Assembly: GCA_002431545.1 (NCBI GenBank)
Contig: DJFY01000021.1
Coordinates: forward strand, 17,923 to 23,735
Length of the DNA stretch: 5,813 nt
Direction: 5' to 3'
Source: Cellvibrionales bacterium UBA5860
GTDB lineage: Bacteria; Pseudomonadota; Gammaproteobacteria; Pseudomonadales; Porticoccaceae
In this document: piece by piece, positions 1 through 5,694 of the stretch
How positions within the stretch are numbered: the stretch's first letter is position 1
How the letters are laid out: every line of letters starts with the position of its first letter
Position numbers and translations under genes: made by a program
Notes under the pieces: model-generated
Told to the model about the DNA's origin: nothing
Databases searched by the model: none
The model's input: only the letters and a program-made list of their open reading frames with translations

Positions 1-884
1 AGTCGCACCTGAGGACCGGTATCGGTGGAGAAGCCGATGCCGGTGGTATAAGTTCTGCTGTTACCCGGAGTGAGCGTCACCGTAATCGGAACGGTGCGGG
101 TTTCCGGGTCAAGGGGGCCCGTGACAACTTCAACCGAGCCAAAATAGCCGCTATCGCTCAGGGCGGCGGACAACATGGCGACATTTCGTGCGTCGTAGGG
201 ATCGCCGGGTTCGATGTCGGCAAATTGCTGGAGCAGTTCGCGGCGAAGAATCCCGGGGGTGAAAGTTATTTCGCCAAAGTGGTAGCGGAGACCACTATCG
301 AGTCGCAGTGTCATTCTTGCCGAACGTGTGGGTACATCGACCAGAACCTGGTGTTGTAGGAAGTGCGCGTCGAAATACCCGCGTTCCAGCGCCGCGTTGC
401 GCAACTTGTCCCGGTAAGCTTCGTAGTGACTGTGGTTCAGAATGTCGCCAGCTTGTGGCTTGTTGATAGCCAGTTTGGCGAGGACTGCCGGATCCTCGCC
501 GGCAGGTCCTTCGACAGCGATGTCGATGTCATCGAGGCGAACCGGCTCGCCGGGTTCAATTGCTATCGTTGCGCGCCAGCAGGTTTCTTCCCAAGTGAGT
601 TGTTTTGACAGCGACGCACTGTAGAAACCGAGAGCCTGCAGCGCGCGGTGTATATGACTATCCGCATCTCGAAACAGGCGTTGAATACGCCAGCGCCCGG
701 TTTTACAGGCTGCGGTGGCCAGCGGCAACAGGGCGCGGACATTGGCCTCCTGTGCCTCATCCAGACCGCTTATGACCACCATCGCGCTGGCGTTGCGGAG
801 CGGCAGCAAGGCCGCGGCAATGCTGAACACAACAATGCGAACCAGGGCGTCAAGGCGACCGGGCCGGGACAGGCTGTGTGACAA
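1..884 (-). CDS. tamA: Translocation and assembly module outer-membrane protein TamA (3' end cut by window edge)
   Basis: TamA is the Omp85-family outer-membrane half of the TamA-TamB complex, which helps insert outer-membrane proteins such as autotransporters and supports envelope homeostasis. The visible 294 residues hold a signal peptide (residues 1-34, basic start, hydrophobic core about 17-29, ending in N-A-S-A), then three POTRA domains at about 36-113, 116-190 and 194-272. The first barrel strand follows with the motif TGIGFSTDTGP (281-291), which closely matches the TGVGYSTDVGP that I recall in E. coli TamA. POTRA marks include ALQALGFY (81-88), ALERGYFDAHF (165-175) and LSDSGYFGSV (242-251). 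Two cysteines at 60 and 102 lie in POTRA1 and could form a periplasmic disulfide. A TAG in frame at 921-923 leaves no ATG or GTG ahead of the signal peptide, so TTG at 882-884 is the best start; no Shine-Dalgarno is visible. The C-terminal barrel, and tamB if it follows, lie outside the window. Confidence 0.95.
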   Translation of the reverse strand, partial: MSHSLSRPGRLDALVRIVVFSIAAALLPLRNASAMVVISGLDEAQEANVRALLPLATAACKTGRWRIQRLFRDADSHIHRALQALGFYSASLSKQLTWEETCWRATIAIEPGEPVRLDDIDIAVEGPAGEDPAVLAKLAINKPQAGDILNHSHYEAYRDKLRNAALERGYFDAHFLQHQVLVDVPTRSARMTLRLDSGLRYHFGEITFTPGILRRELLQQFADIEPGDPYDARNVAMLSAALSDSGYFGSVEVVTGPLDPETRTVPITVTLTPGNSRTYTTGIGFSTDTGPQVR

Positions 885-917
885 AGGTGAGGACCATCGG
901 GTAAATGTGAGCGGCGG

Positions 918-946
918 ATTCTACCCTTTTAAAAATGCCGGGGTAA
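918..946 (-). promoter_or_regulatory. Candidate promoter for tamA
   Basis: A TAGAAT -10 element (918-923, 5 of 6 matches to consensus) lies 17 bases after TTACCC (941-946, a poor -35 with 3 of 6). Transcription would start about 25 bases before the TTG start of tamA. Only the -10 is good, so this is a suggestion. Read-through from marC is the alternative. Confidence 0.3.
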
Positions 947-981
947 CGTCGACATAGCGGTTCGGGGTTCCGGGTAAGACT

Positions 982-1015
982 AAAAGACGTGCGGATAAGC
1001 TGGGCAGATTACCGC
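982..1015 (-). terminator. Weak terminator-like hairpin overlapping the marC stop
   Basis: On the minus strand GCGGTAA pairs with TTATCCGC (7 base pairs with one bulged A, 10-base loop). A T-rich stretch, TCTTTT, follows at 982-987. The stem overlaps the TAA stop of marC. The bulge and the interrupted T run make it weak, so marC transcripts may still run into tamA. Confidence 0.25.
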
Positions 1016-1626
1016 GTCAATACGGCGGTGACCCCGTCGACCATGTACTGTACAGCCAGCGCGGCCAGTAAGAGCCCGAGAATACGGCTGATGACATTGG
1101 CGCCGGTCTCGCCGAGGCCGCGGATCAGCGCCGGTGTAAAGAGAAGCACGATCAGCGTCGAAACAATTACGGTGACAACTACGAGAAGGGCGCTCCAGGG
1201 TATCCAGCCGGTGCTCCCGGAAGTCATCAAAAGGATGGTGGTGATGGCGCCCGGCCCGGCGAGCAGGGGGAATGCTAGCGGAAAGATCGAGACATCGTGT
1301 TTGTGCAGGGCCTCATCCCGCTCGGTTGTGGTGGTCGAGCGCAAGCCGGAATGCCGGGCGAAGACCATGTCGATCGACAACAAAAACAAAAGGGCGCCAC
1401 CGGCAATTCTAAATGCCGGTATGGTGATGCCAAACCAGTCGAGCAAGCGGGTGCCAGTCAACAAAAACAGCAGCAGGATGCCGGAAGCAAACAAGGTGGC
1501 ACGAATAGCCATTTGGCGCTGCTCCCGGCGCGGTGTGCCGTGGGTCATGGCGCCAAACAGCCAGGCGACGCCAATGGGGTCTACGACACTGAACAGCACG
1601 ATGAAATTATTGAGGTAGTTTTCCAA
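1009..1626 (-). CDS. MarC family (UPF0056) integral inner-membrane protein
   Basis: This 205-residue hydrophobic protein is a member of the MarC/YhgN family, near the usual length of about 200 residues. Family marks are VVDPIG (14-19) in the first membrane segment, FRIAGGALLFLLSIDMV (72-88), FPLAFPLLAGPGAI (115-128) and a last segment around 182-200 (ILGLLLAALAVQYMVDGV). About six membrane segments can be drawn, with a polar loop rich in Ser, Thr and charged residues at about 91-112. E. coli YhgN, as I recall it, has a proline after DPLG-N-L where this protein has Trp22. The molecular function is unknown; the old link of MarC to multiple antibiotic resistance has not held up. The start is TTG at 1624-1626: an in-frame TGA at 1648-1650 excludes longer forms except a CTG two codons earlier. 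No Shine-Dalgarno is seen. A TATCAT -10-like hexamer at 1656-1661 lacks a partner -35. Confidence 0.95.
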   Translation of the reverse strand: MENYLNNFIVLFSVVDPIGVAWLFGAMTHGTPRREQRQMAIRATLFASGILLLFLLTGTRLLDWFGITIPAFRIAGGALLFLLSIDMVFARHSGLRSTTTTERDEALHKHDVSIFPLAFPLLAGPGAITTILLMTSGSTGWIPWSALLVVVTVIVSTLIVLLFTPALIRGLGETGANVISRILGLLLAALAVQYMVDGVTAVLTR

Positions 1627-1749
1627 GAGCAGTTCGGTCGAATTGCATCAGTCGTATGATAAGGGCGCAGCATACACCTAGTGCGTGTTGTAGCGAAGAA
1701 AGTGACTTATTGCTGCGGGTTCGTCCCTTTCTCCGTCGGCTTTGCAGTG

Positions 1750-1788
1750 AAAAAATATCCGGGCGATGTTGTGTTGATTAGCGCCCAG
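1750..1788 (-). terminator. Rho-independent terminator after tRNA-Ser
   Basis: On the minus strand CTGGGCG (1782-1788) pairs with CGCCCGG (1759-1765), giving seven pairs including one G-U around a 16-base loop. ATA and six T residues (1750-1755) follow directly. It lies about 40 bases past the CCA end of the tRNA and well before marC, so it probably ends the tRNA transcript, and any rne read-through. The long loop lowers certainty. Confidence 0.55.
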
Positions 1789-1827
1789 TGCTGTGAAGAG
1801 GACAAGCGCCGAGTGGGCGGGAACGTA

Positions 1828-1915
1828 TGGCGGAGGGGCAGGGATTCGAACCCTGGGTGCCTCTCGACACGCCGGTTTTCAAGACCGGTGCTTTCGACCA
1901 CTCAGCCACCCCTCC
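1828..1915 (-). tRNA. tRNA-Ser (anticodon UGA), CCA encoded
   Basis: The minus strand shows a complete class II tRNA of 88 bases. The acceptor arms GGAGGGG (1909-1915) and CCCCTCC (1832-1838) pair perfectly, followed by a G discriminator and an encoded CCA (1828-1830). The D arm starts GGCTGAGTGG. The anticodon stem CCGGT/ACCGG encloses CTTGAAA, with anticodon TGA at 1879-1881, which reads UCA and, if the wobble U is modified, other UCN codons. The long variable arm (around GTGTCGAGAGGCACC) is typical of serine tRNAs, and the T arm CAGGGTTCGAATCCCTG is canonical. The gene lies 76 bases after the rne stop on the same strand, with its own good promoter and a terminator after it. Confidence 0.99.
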
Positions 1916-1927
1916 TAGGGAAGCGGA

Positions 1928-1955
1928 ATTATACAGCCCAAGTGCCGGCACACAA
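1928..1955 (-). promoter_or_regulatory. Promoter of tRNA-Ser
   Basis: A perfect TATAAT -10 (1928-1933) stands 16 bases after TTGTGT (1950-1955), which keeps the TTG of the -35 consensus. The -10 ends 12 bases before the mature tRNA 5' end, so the primary 5' extension would be only a few bases and would need RNase P trimming. The discriminator TCCGC is C/G-rich, as is common for stable-RNA promoters under stringent control (inference). The -35 lies inside the inverted repeats of the rne-tRNA spacer. Confidence 0.65.
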
Positions 1956-1989
1956 GGGCTGTGGCGTGCGTTAGCCGCCTCTTGTGTGC
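1933..1989 (-). repeat. Overlapping inverted repeats in the rne-tRNA spacer
   Basis: Starting three bases after the rne stop, GCACACAAG (1981-1989) and CTTGTGTGC (1948-1956) form a perfect 9-base-pair stem, with an inner GGCG/CGCC pair in its 24-base loop. A second dyad, ACAGCCC (1956-1962) and GGGCTGT (1933-1939), shares base 1956 and overlaps the loop-side arm, so the two structures compete. Neither is followed by a T run, so they look less like a rho-independent terminator than like a 3' end protecting or processing structure for rne mRNA. Confidence 0.55.
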
Positions 1990-1991
1990 GG

Positions 1992-4900
1992 CTATCCTTC
2001 TTGTTGCCGCGGCTGTCGCGGGTCGTTCACCGGTCGCTTGTAGTGTGAGGTGATTGGCGCTAGTGGTGCGGGCTCCGCTGTATTCAGGGGCCCGGAGAAA
2101 TGCGTGTCGACGACGCGCGATTCCACCGGTGTCGGGCTCACGGGTTTCGGATTAAAGCGTGGGTCATTTGCCGCGCGTCGGGTGGACGGTGTGACAGTTT
2201 CGGCGGCGCTCTCTGTTTCGTACTCCGTTTCGCCCCCGGTGCCGGCCATGACGGCCGCAGTTGAGTCTGCGCTGGCGGTGGCAGTGGCGGTAGAAGCAGC
2301 TGCCGCTGCCCCGGTCGGCTCCACATCGGGTTCGATACGGGGTTCTGGTGAGGCGTCATCCGTTGCCATCGGCAGTGATTCGGTATCGCGATTCAGAATA
2401 TCCTCGGCCGAATCTGTGGTGCCTACACTATCGTGTTTAGCGGACGTGAACGCAGGTTCGTGCGCCGCACCGGTATTCCCGACATCCGAGCCTGCGGTGG
2501 CGCGATCGTCAGTACTTGCCGAGATTGGCGCCTTGTCGTTGTCAATACCAGGCAAAGCTGGGGTTTCCGGGAAGCCGCGATCCCGGGGCAAATCCGCTGG
2601 CTGTTGAGAGCTCGATTCAGCGCTCGGTTCAGTTGTCGAATGCGCAAGACCTGTGGCGGATACCGGTTGCCCGACTGCGTTGACATCTGCTTTCGCGGTG
2701 GTAGGTGTGTCGCTTGCCCCATTCGATTCGACTGCGACACTGGCATGTTCAGCCTTTACCTGAGATTCCGATAAGGCCTCGCCGGTAACGCTCTCCTTGG
2801 CGCGCGAAACGAAGCTTGCTGCTGTATCCGGCTTTGCAGCTGGGCTATCCGCCTGGACATCAGTGGAACGGATTTCGCCGGTCTGGGTGATCGCTTCGGA
2901 CCGCGAGATGCTAGAGGCCGAGGTGGACGCCGAAGCCGACACCGAAGCCTTGCCAGCAACGTCTGGAGTGGCGGTTTCAATTGTGGAGGCGTCGGGACCC
3001 GCTTCTGCGGTCTTGCCGCGTCCTGCAGGCTGAGCCGATTCGTCCGCCTGTGTTTGTAGTAAAACCTCATCAGGGACTTCCTGTCGCGTGCGGCGCTTAT
3101 TGGGCGCGGGCTTGTGGCCCTGGGGGCGTTTGGCCAGCTGTTCGCGGCTCACTTCTTCTGTGTTGTCTTTTTGTTGGCTCCGCGGCGTCTGGGCGCCTTC
3201 GTGTTGGCTGGCTTTGGCCGTTTTGGGCCTGCCTTTTTGCCCGCGCTGGCCGGTTTTCGGGGCGCGCGCCTCGCGTTCCTCCTTGCCCTGTGTGGCTCGT
3301 TGATCGGTACGTCGGCCACCCTGAGTCTGTGAGCCACGTTTGCGGGGCTGGTTTTTTGCGCCATCGTCGTCGCGTTTGCGGCGGCCGCGTTGCTCGCTCT
3401 GGGATTGACCGGTGCGTGCTGGACGAGAGGCGGGAGCTTCTTCCGTAGCCGAACCAAACAGTGAGCGCCACGCCCGTACGAATAAACCGGGGTTTCGCGT
3501 CTCCGCGACGGTATTTGCCGGAGCTTCGCTGGCTTTGGGTTGCGGTTCGGGTGCAGGCTGCGCCGGTGGCAGATTTTCTACCGCTGGTTTCTGTGGCGGC
3601 GGTACCGGGCTGGGCTGAATCAATTCGAGTTTGTCTTCGACCGAAGCTGCATCCTGCAGGCGGTAACTGTATTCGGTGCTCGTGGCATCCTGGGCGCGAA
3701 TACGCTGGACTTCGTATTGTGGGGTTTCCATATCGGGATGAGGCAGCAAAACAATTTTGAGGTTGTTGCGTTGCTCGATTTCAGCCACCTCAATGCGCTT
3801 TTCATTGAGCAGGAAAGTAGCGACAGGAATCGGCGCGATTACGCGAATTTCGCTGCTGCCTTCTTTCTGGGCTTCTTCTTCGACGAGTCGAAGAATCGCT
3901 AGTGCCAGTGAGCGGGTGCCGCGTATTGTGCCCTGGCCGCTGCAGCGTGGGCACACTTTGAAAGTCATTTCCTCGAGGGAAGGGCGCAGGCGCTGCCGCG
4001 ACATCTCAAGCAGACCGAAGCGCGAGATACGCCCCACCTGTACGCGGGCGCGATCCACCTCGAGCGCCTTGCGCATGCGGTTTTCTACTTCGCGCTGATT
4101 CTTGCTGGCGAGCATGTCGATGAAGTCGATTACGATCAGGCCGCCGACGTCGCGCAACCGTAGCTGACGTGCGATTTCATCGGCTGCTTCAAGGTTGGTT
4201 CTGGTCGCAGTTTCTTCGATATCACTGCCTTTTGTAGCGCGCGAAGAGTTGATATCGATCGACACCAGGGCTTCGGTGATGTCGATAACAATGGAGCCTC
4301 CCGAGGGCAGGTTAACCTCGCGCTGAAAAGCAGACTCGATCTGGTTTTCGATCTGGTAGCGGTTGAAGAGGGGAATGGCGTCGTCGTAGTACCGGACGCG
4401 GCTGCGGTAATTGGGCATAACCTGGCTGATAAAGGCGGACGCCAGCTCATAGACTTGCTTGTTGTCGACGATGACTTCGCCGATGTCCGGGCGCAGGTAA
4501 TCGCGAATGGCGCGAATAATGACGTTGCTTTCCTGAAACAGGAAGTGTGGCGCCTTGGCCGGCTTGGCTTCGCTCTCGATGGTTTGCCACAGGTGCAGAA
4601 GGTAGTCCAGATCCCACTGCAGCTCCTCGGCGGAACGACCGACCCCGGCGGTACGAATGATTACGCCGGCCCCATCCGGGATCTTCAAATCGCGCATGGC
4701 ATCGCGCAGTTCCGTGCGCTCATCGCCCTCGATGCGGCGGGAAATGCCACCAGCGCGCGGATTGTTAGGCATCAGGACCATATAGCGGCCAGCGAGACTG
4801 ATAAAAGTTGTCAGCGCCGCACCCTTGTTGCCCCGCTCTTCCTTTTCGACCTGAACGATGATTTCCTGGCCTTCGCTGACCAGATCTTTGATGCGCAGTC

Positions 4901-5162
4901 GTCCCTTGCGATCGCCCGGTTTCTTGTCGAAGTATTCGCGGGAAATTTCTTTCAGTGGCAGAAAGCCGTGGCGCTCAGCGCCGTAGTCGACGAACGCTGC
5001 CTCGAGGCTGGGTTCGATGCGCGTGATTTTGCCTTTGTAGATGTTGGCCTTTTTCTGTTCCCGTGTCCGGTTTTCGATATCGAGGTCGTACAGTCGTTGG
5101 CCATCGACCAGAGCCACCCGCAGCTCTTCCTGTTGGGTGGCGTTGATTAACATGCGTTTCAT
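1992..5162 (-). CDS. rne: Ribonuclease E, full length with C-terminal scaffold
   Basis: RNase E is the essential endonuclease that starts mRNA decay, matures 9S rRNA and tRNA precursors, and scaffolds the degradosome at the inner membrane. At 1056 residues it is near the E. coli length. The catalytic half (1 to about 515) has the split RNase H-like part, the S1 domain (about 36-118), the 5' sensor with VIIRTAGVGRSAEELQWDL (168-186), the DNase I-like domain with catalytic Asp303 and Asp346, the zinc link CPRCSGQG (404-411, Cys404 and Cys407) and the small domain. The scaffold half has a probable membrane-targeting amphipathic helix, LFVRAWRSLFG (560-570), Arg/Lys-rich RNA-binding stretches (592-622 and KRRTR at 689-693), a long Ala/Ser/Thr/Asp/Glu-rich disordered stretch (about 700-990) and NDPR at 999-1002 and 1046-1049. 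ATG at 5160-5162 is preceded by AGGAA; a second ATG is codon 4. The frame is intact. Structured leader hairpins suggest feedback control. Confidence 0.99.
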   Translation of the reverse strand: MKRMLINATQQEELRVALVDGQRLYDLDIENRTREQKKANIYKGKITRIEPSLEAAFVDYGAERHGFLPLKEISREYFDKKPGDRKGRLRIKDLVSEGQEIIVQVEKEERGNKGAALTTFISLAGRYMVLMPNNPRAGGISRRIEGDERTELRDAMRDLKIPDGAGVIIRTAGVGRSAEELQWDLDYLLHLWQTIESEAKPAKAPHFLFQESNVIIRAIRDYLRPDIGEVIVDNKQVYELASAFISQVMPNYRSRVRYYDDAIPLFNRYQIENQIESAFQREVNLPSGGSIVIDITEALVSIDINSSRATKGSDIEETATRTNLEAADEIARQLRLRDVGGLIVIDFIDMLASKNQREVENRMRKALEVDRARVQVGRISRFGLLEMSRQRLRPSLEEMTFKVCPRCSGQGTIRGTRSLALAILRLVEEEAQKEGSSEIRVIAPIPVATFLLNEKRIEVAEIEQRNNLKIVLLPHPDMETPQYEVQRIRAQDATSTEYSYRLQDAASVEDKLELIQPSPVPPPQKPAVENLPPAQPAPEPQPKASEAPANTVAETRNPGLFVRAWRSLFGSATEEAPASRPARTGQSQSEQRGRRKRDDDGAKNQPRKRGSQTQGGRRTDQRATQGKEEREARAPKTGQRGQKGRPKTAKASQHEGAQTPRSQQKDNTEEVSREQLAKRPQGHKPAPNKRRTRQEVPDEVLLQTQADESAQPAGRGKTAEAGPDASTIETATPDVAGKASVSASASTSASSISRSEAITQTGEIRSTDVQADSPAAKPDTAASFVSRAKESVTGEALSESQVKAEHASVAVESNGASDTPTTAKADVNAVGQPVSATGLAHSTTEPSAESSSQQPADLPRDRGFPETPALPGIDNDKAPISASTDDRATAGSDVGNTGAAHEPAFTSAKHDSVGTTDSAEDILNRDTESLPMATDDASPEPRIEPDVEPTGAAAAASTATATASADSTAAVMAGTGGETEYETESAAETVTPSTRRAANDPRFNPKPVSPTPVESRVVDTHFSGPLNTAEPAPLAPITSHYKRPVNDPRQPRQQEG

Positions 5163-5166
5163 TGGG

Positions 5167-5171
5167 TTCCT
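5167..5171 (-). promoter_or_regulatory. Ribosome binding site of rne
   Basis: AGGAA lies four bases before the ATG at 5162, which favours this ATG over the in-frame ATG at codon 4. It is the only clear Shine-Dalgarno of the three protein genes here. A 7-base-pair hairpin sits just upstream of it. Confidence 0.7.
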
Positions 5172-5175
5172 GCTG

Positions 5176-5198
5176 TTTCGGTTAGGGCATCACCGAAA
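5176..5198 (-). promoter_or_regulatory. Hairpin just upstream of the rne Shine-Dalgarno
   Basis: On the minus strand TTTCGGT (5192-5198) and ACCGAAA (5176-5182) form a perfect 7-base-pair stem with a 9-base loop. It ends four bases before the AGGAA. In E. coli the rne leader also carries hairpins near the start codon, and the mRNA is cut by RNase E as feedback. That this stem has such a role is inference. Confidence 0.5.
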
Positions 5199-5279
5199 AT
5201 CGATCCGCAGTCCTTGGGAAAGGCTAAAGCTGACATTGCGGGCAGAGCGGCGACTTGTGTCGGCGTTGCCGGCCTGTGA

Positions 5280-5310
5280 TAAATGCGGGCGTTACCCGGA
5301 CAAGCATTTA
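5280..5310 (-). promoter_or_regulatory. Bulged leader hairpin of rne (candidate RNase E sensor)
   Basis: TAAATGC (5304-5310) and GCATTTA (5280-5286) pair perfectly over seven bases. Inside, GGG (5295-5297) pairs with CCC (5287-5289) around TAACG, leaving TTGTCC unpaired on one side only. A stem with an asymmetric internal loop in the rne leader resembles in general form the E. coli hp2 feedback element; I cannot align the sequences here. Confidence 0.5.
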
Positions 5311-5331
5311 CCTCGCGTCAGTGACGCGAAG
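5311..5331 (-). promoter_or_regulatory. Strong leader hairpin abutting the bulged hairpin
   Basis: CTTCGCGTC (5323-5331) and GACGCGAGG (5311-5319) form nine pairs, one of them G-U, around a three-base ACT loop. The base of this stem touches the base of the 5280-5310 stem with no gap, so the two could stack end to end. Location about 150 bases ahead of the rne start suggests a leader RNA element. Confidence 0.5.
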
Positions 5332-5418
5332 GGCTTTTTACTTCAACTGCTGCTTGTAAGGTATCTGTCACTGAATAACGGTTTGTTAGCGTATTGGTAC
5401 GCTTGGGTTAATCAGATC

Positions 5419-5433
5419 AGCCGATAGACGGCT
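5419..5433. repeat. Short hairpin in the region upstream of rne
   Basis: On the minus strand AGCCG and CGGCT form a perfect 5-base-pair stem with loop TCTAT. If the rne transcript starts further upstream, this would be a small leader hairpin; it is otherwise unexplained. Confidence 0.3.
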
Positions 5434-5532
5434 TTCCTGCTTTATCGCTAGTAATGCACTGGTCCGGGGGCTTGTGTTCCGATGTCGTCATATCTGTATT
5501 TCGGGCGACCGGTTGACAATTCCCTCAGTTGC

Positions 5533-5551
5533 CTGACCGAAAATTGGTCAG
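5533..5551. repeat. Inverted repeat CTGACC-N7-GGTCAG, operator-like
   Basis: Two perfect 6-base arms (5533-5538 and 5546-5551) flank GAAAATT. The dyad lies 14 bases after a perfect plus-strand TTGACA (5513-5518). Spacing and symmetry suit a dimeric DNA-binding protein, but no regulator can be named. Confidence 0.35.
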
Positions 5552-5636
5552 CAGCTTGTCGCAGCCTACTGGTCCGAACCCCGGTGTTTCGCCACGTGCG
5601 CTTTGGTGCGCCCGCGCAGCGCTTCTGTTACTGTCT

Positions 5637-5650
5637 CTAAAGTGCTTTAG
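5637..5650. repeat. Palindrome CTAAAG-TG-CTTTAG
   Basis: Perfect 6-base arms around a two-base centre form a compact palindrome, too tight for a good RNA hairpin and better suited to protein binding. It lies in the unassigned region upstream of rne. Confidence 0.35.
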
Positions 5651-5669
5651 CTTTGATCCACTTGTATTG

Positions 5670-5694
5670 CGGCATGCGATTTCTTTGGATGCCG
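5670..5694. repeat. Inverted repeat CGGCAT-N13-ATGCCG
   Basis: Perfect 6-base arms (5670-5675 and 5689-5694) with a 13-base loop. As plus-strand RNA the stem extends by one G-U and one T-A pair. It overlaps the region next to the weak candidate rne promoter. Function unknown. Confidence 0.3.

Noticed and set aside
989..1618. Plus-strand open frame of 209 codons
   Set aside because: It is the antisense of marC; its product is Ser/Arg/Thr-rich with no family features, whereas the minus frame is a clear MarC protein.
1681..1974. Small open frames crossing the tRNA-Ser region
   Set aside because: They read through a complete tRNA gene and have no start signals.
2050..2607. Plus-strand open frame of 185 codons, Ala/Ser/Gly/Val-rich
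   Set aside because: It mirrors the low-complexity tail of RNase E; GC-rich repeats of this kind stay open in several frames.
3097..3471. Minus-strand Arg/Pro-rich frames of 102-124 codons
   Set aside because: They are out-of-frame readings of the Arg-rich region of rne, which is intact in its own frame.
4455..5150. Plus-strand open frame of 231 codons
   Set aside because: It lies antisense to the most conserved part of rne and arises from the codon bias of that gene.
5311..5339. Plus-strand rho-independent terminator (GC stem then TTTTT)
   Set aside because: No plus-strand gene ends here; the T run is separated from the stem and the stem has a C-A mismatch on this strand, so it fits better as a minus-strand leader hairpin.
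5513..5518. Perfect TTGACA on the plus strand as a promoter
   Set aside because: No -10-like hexamer occurs 16-18 bases downstream.
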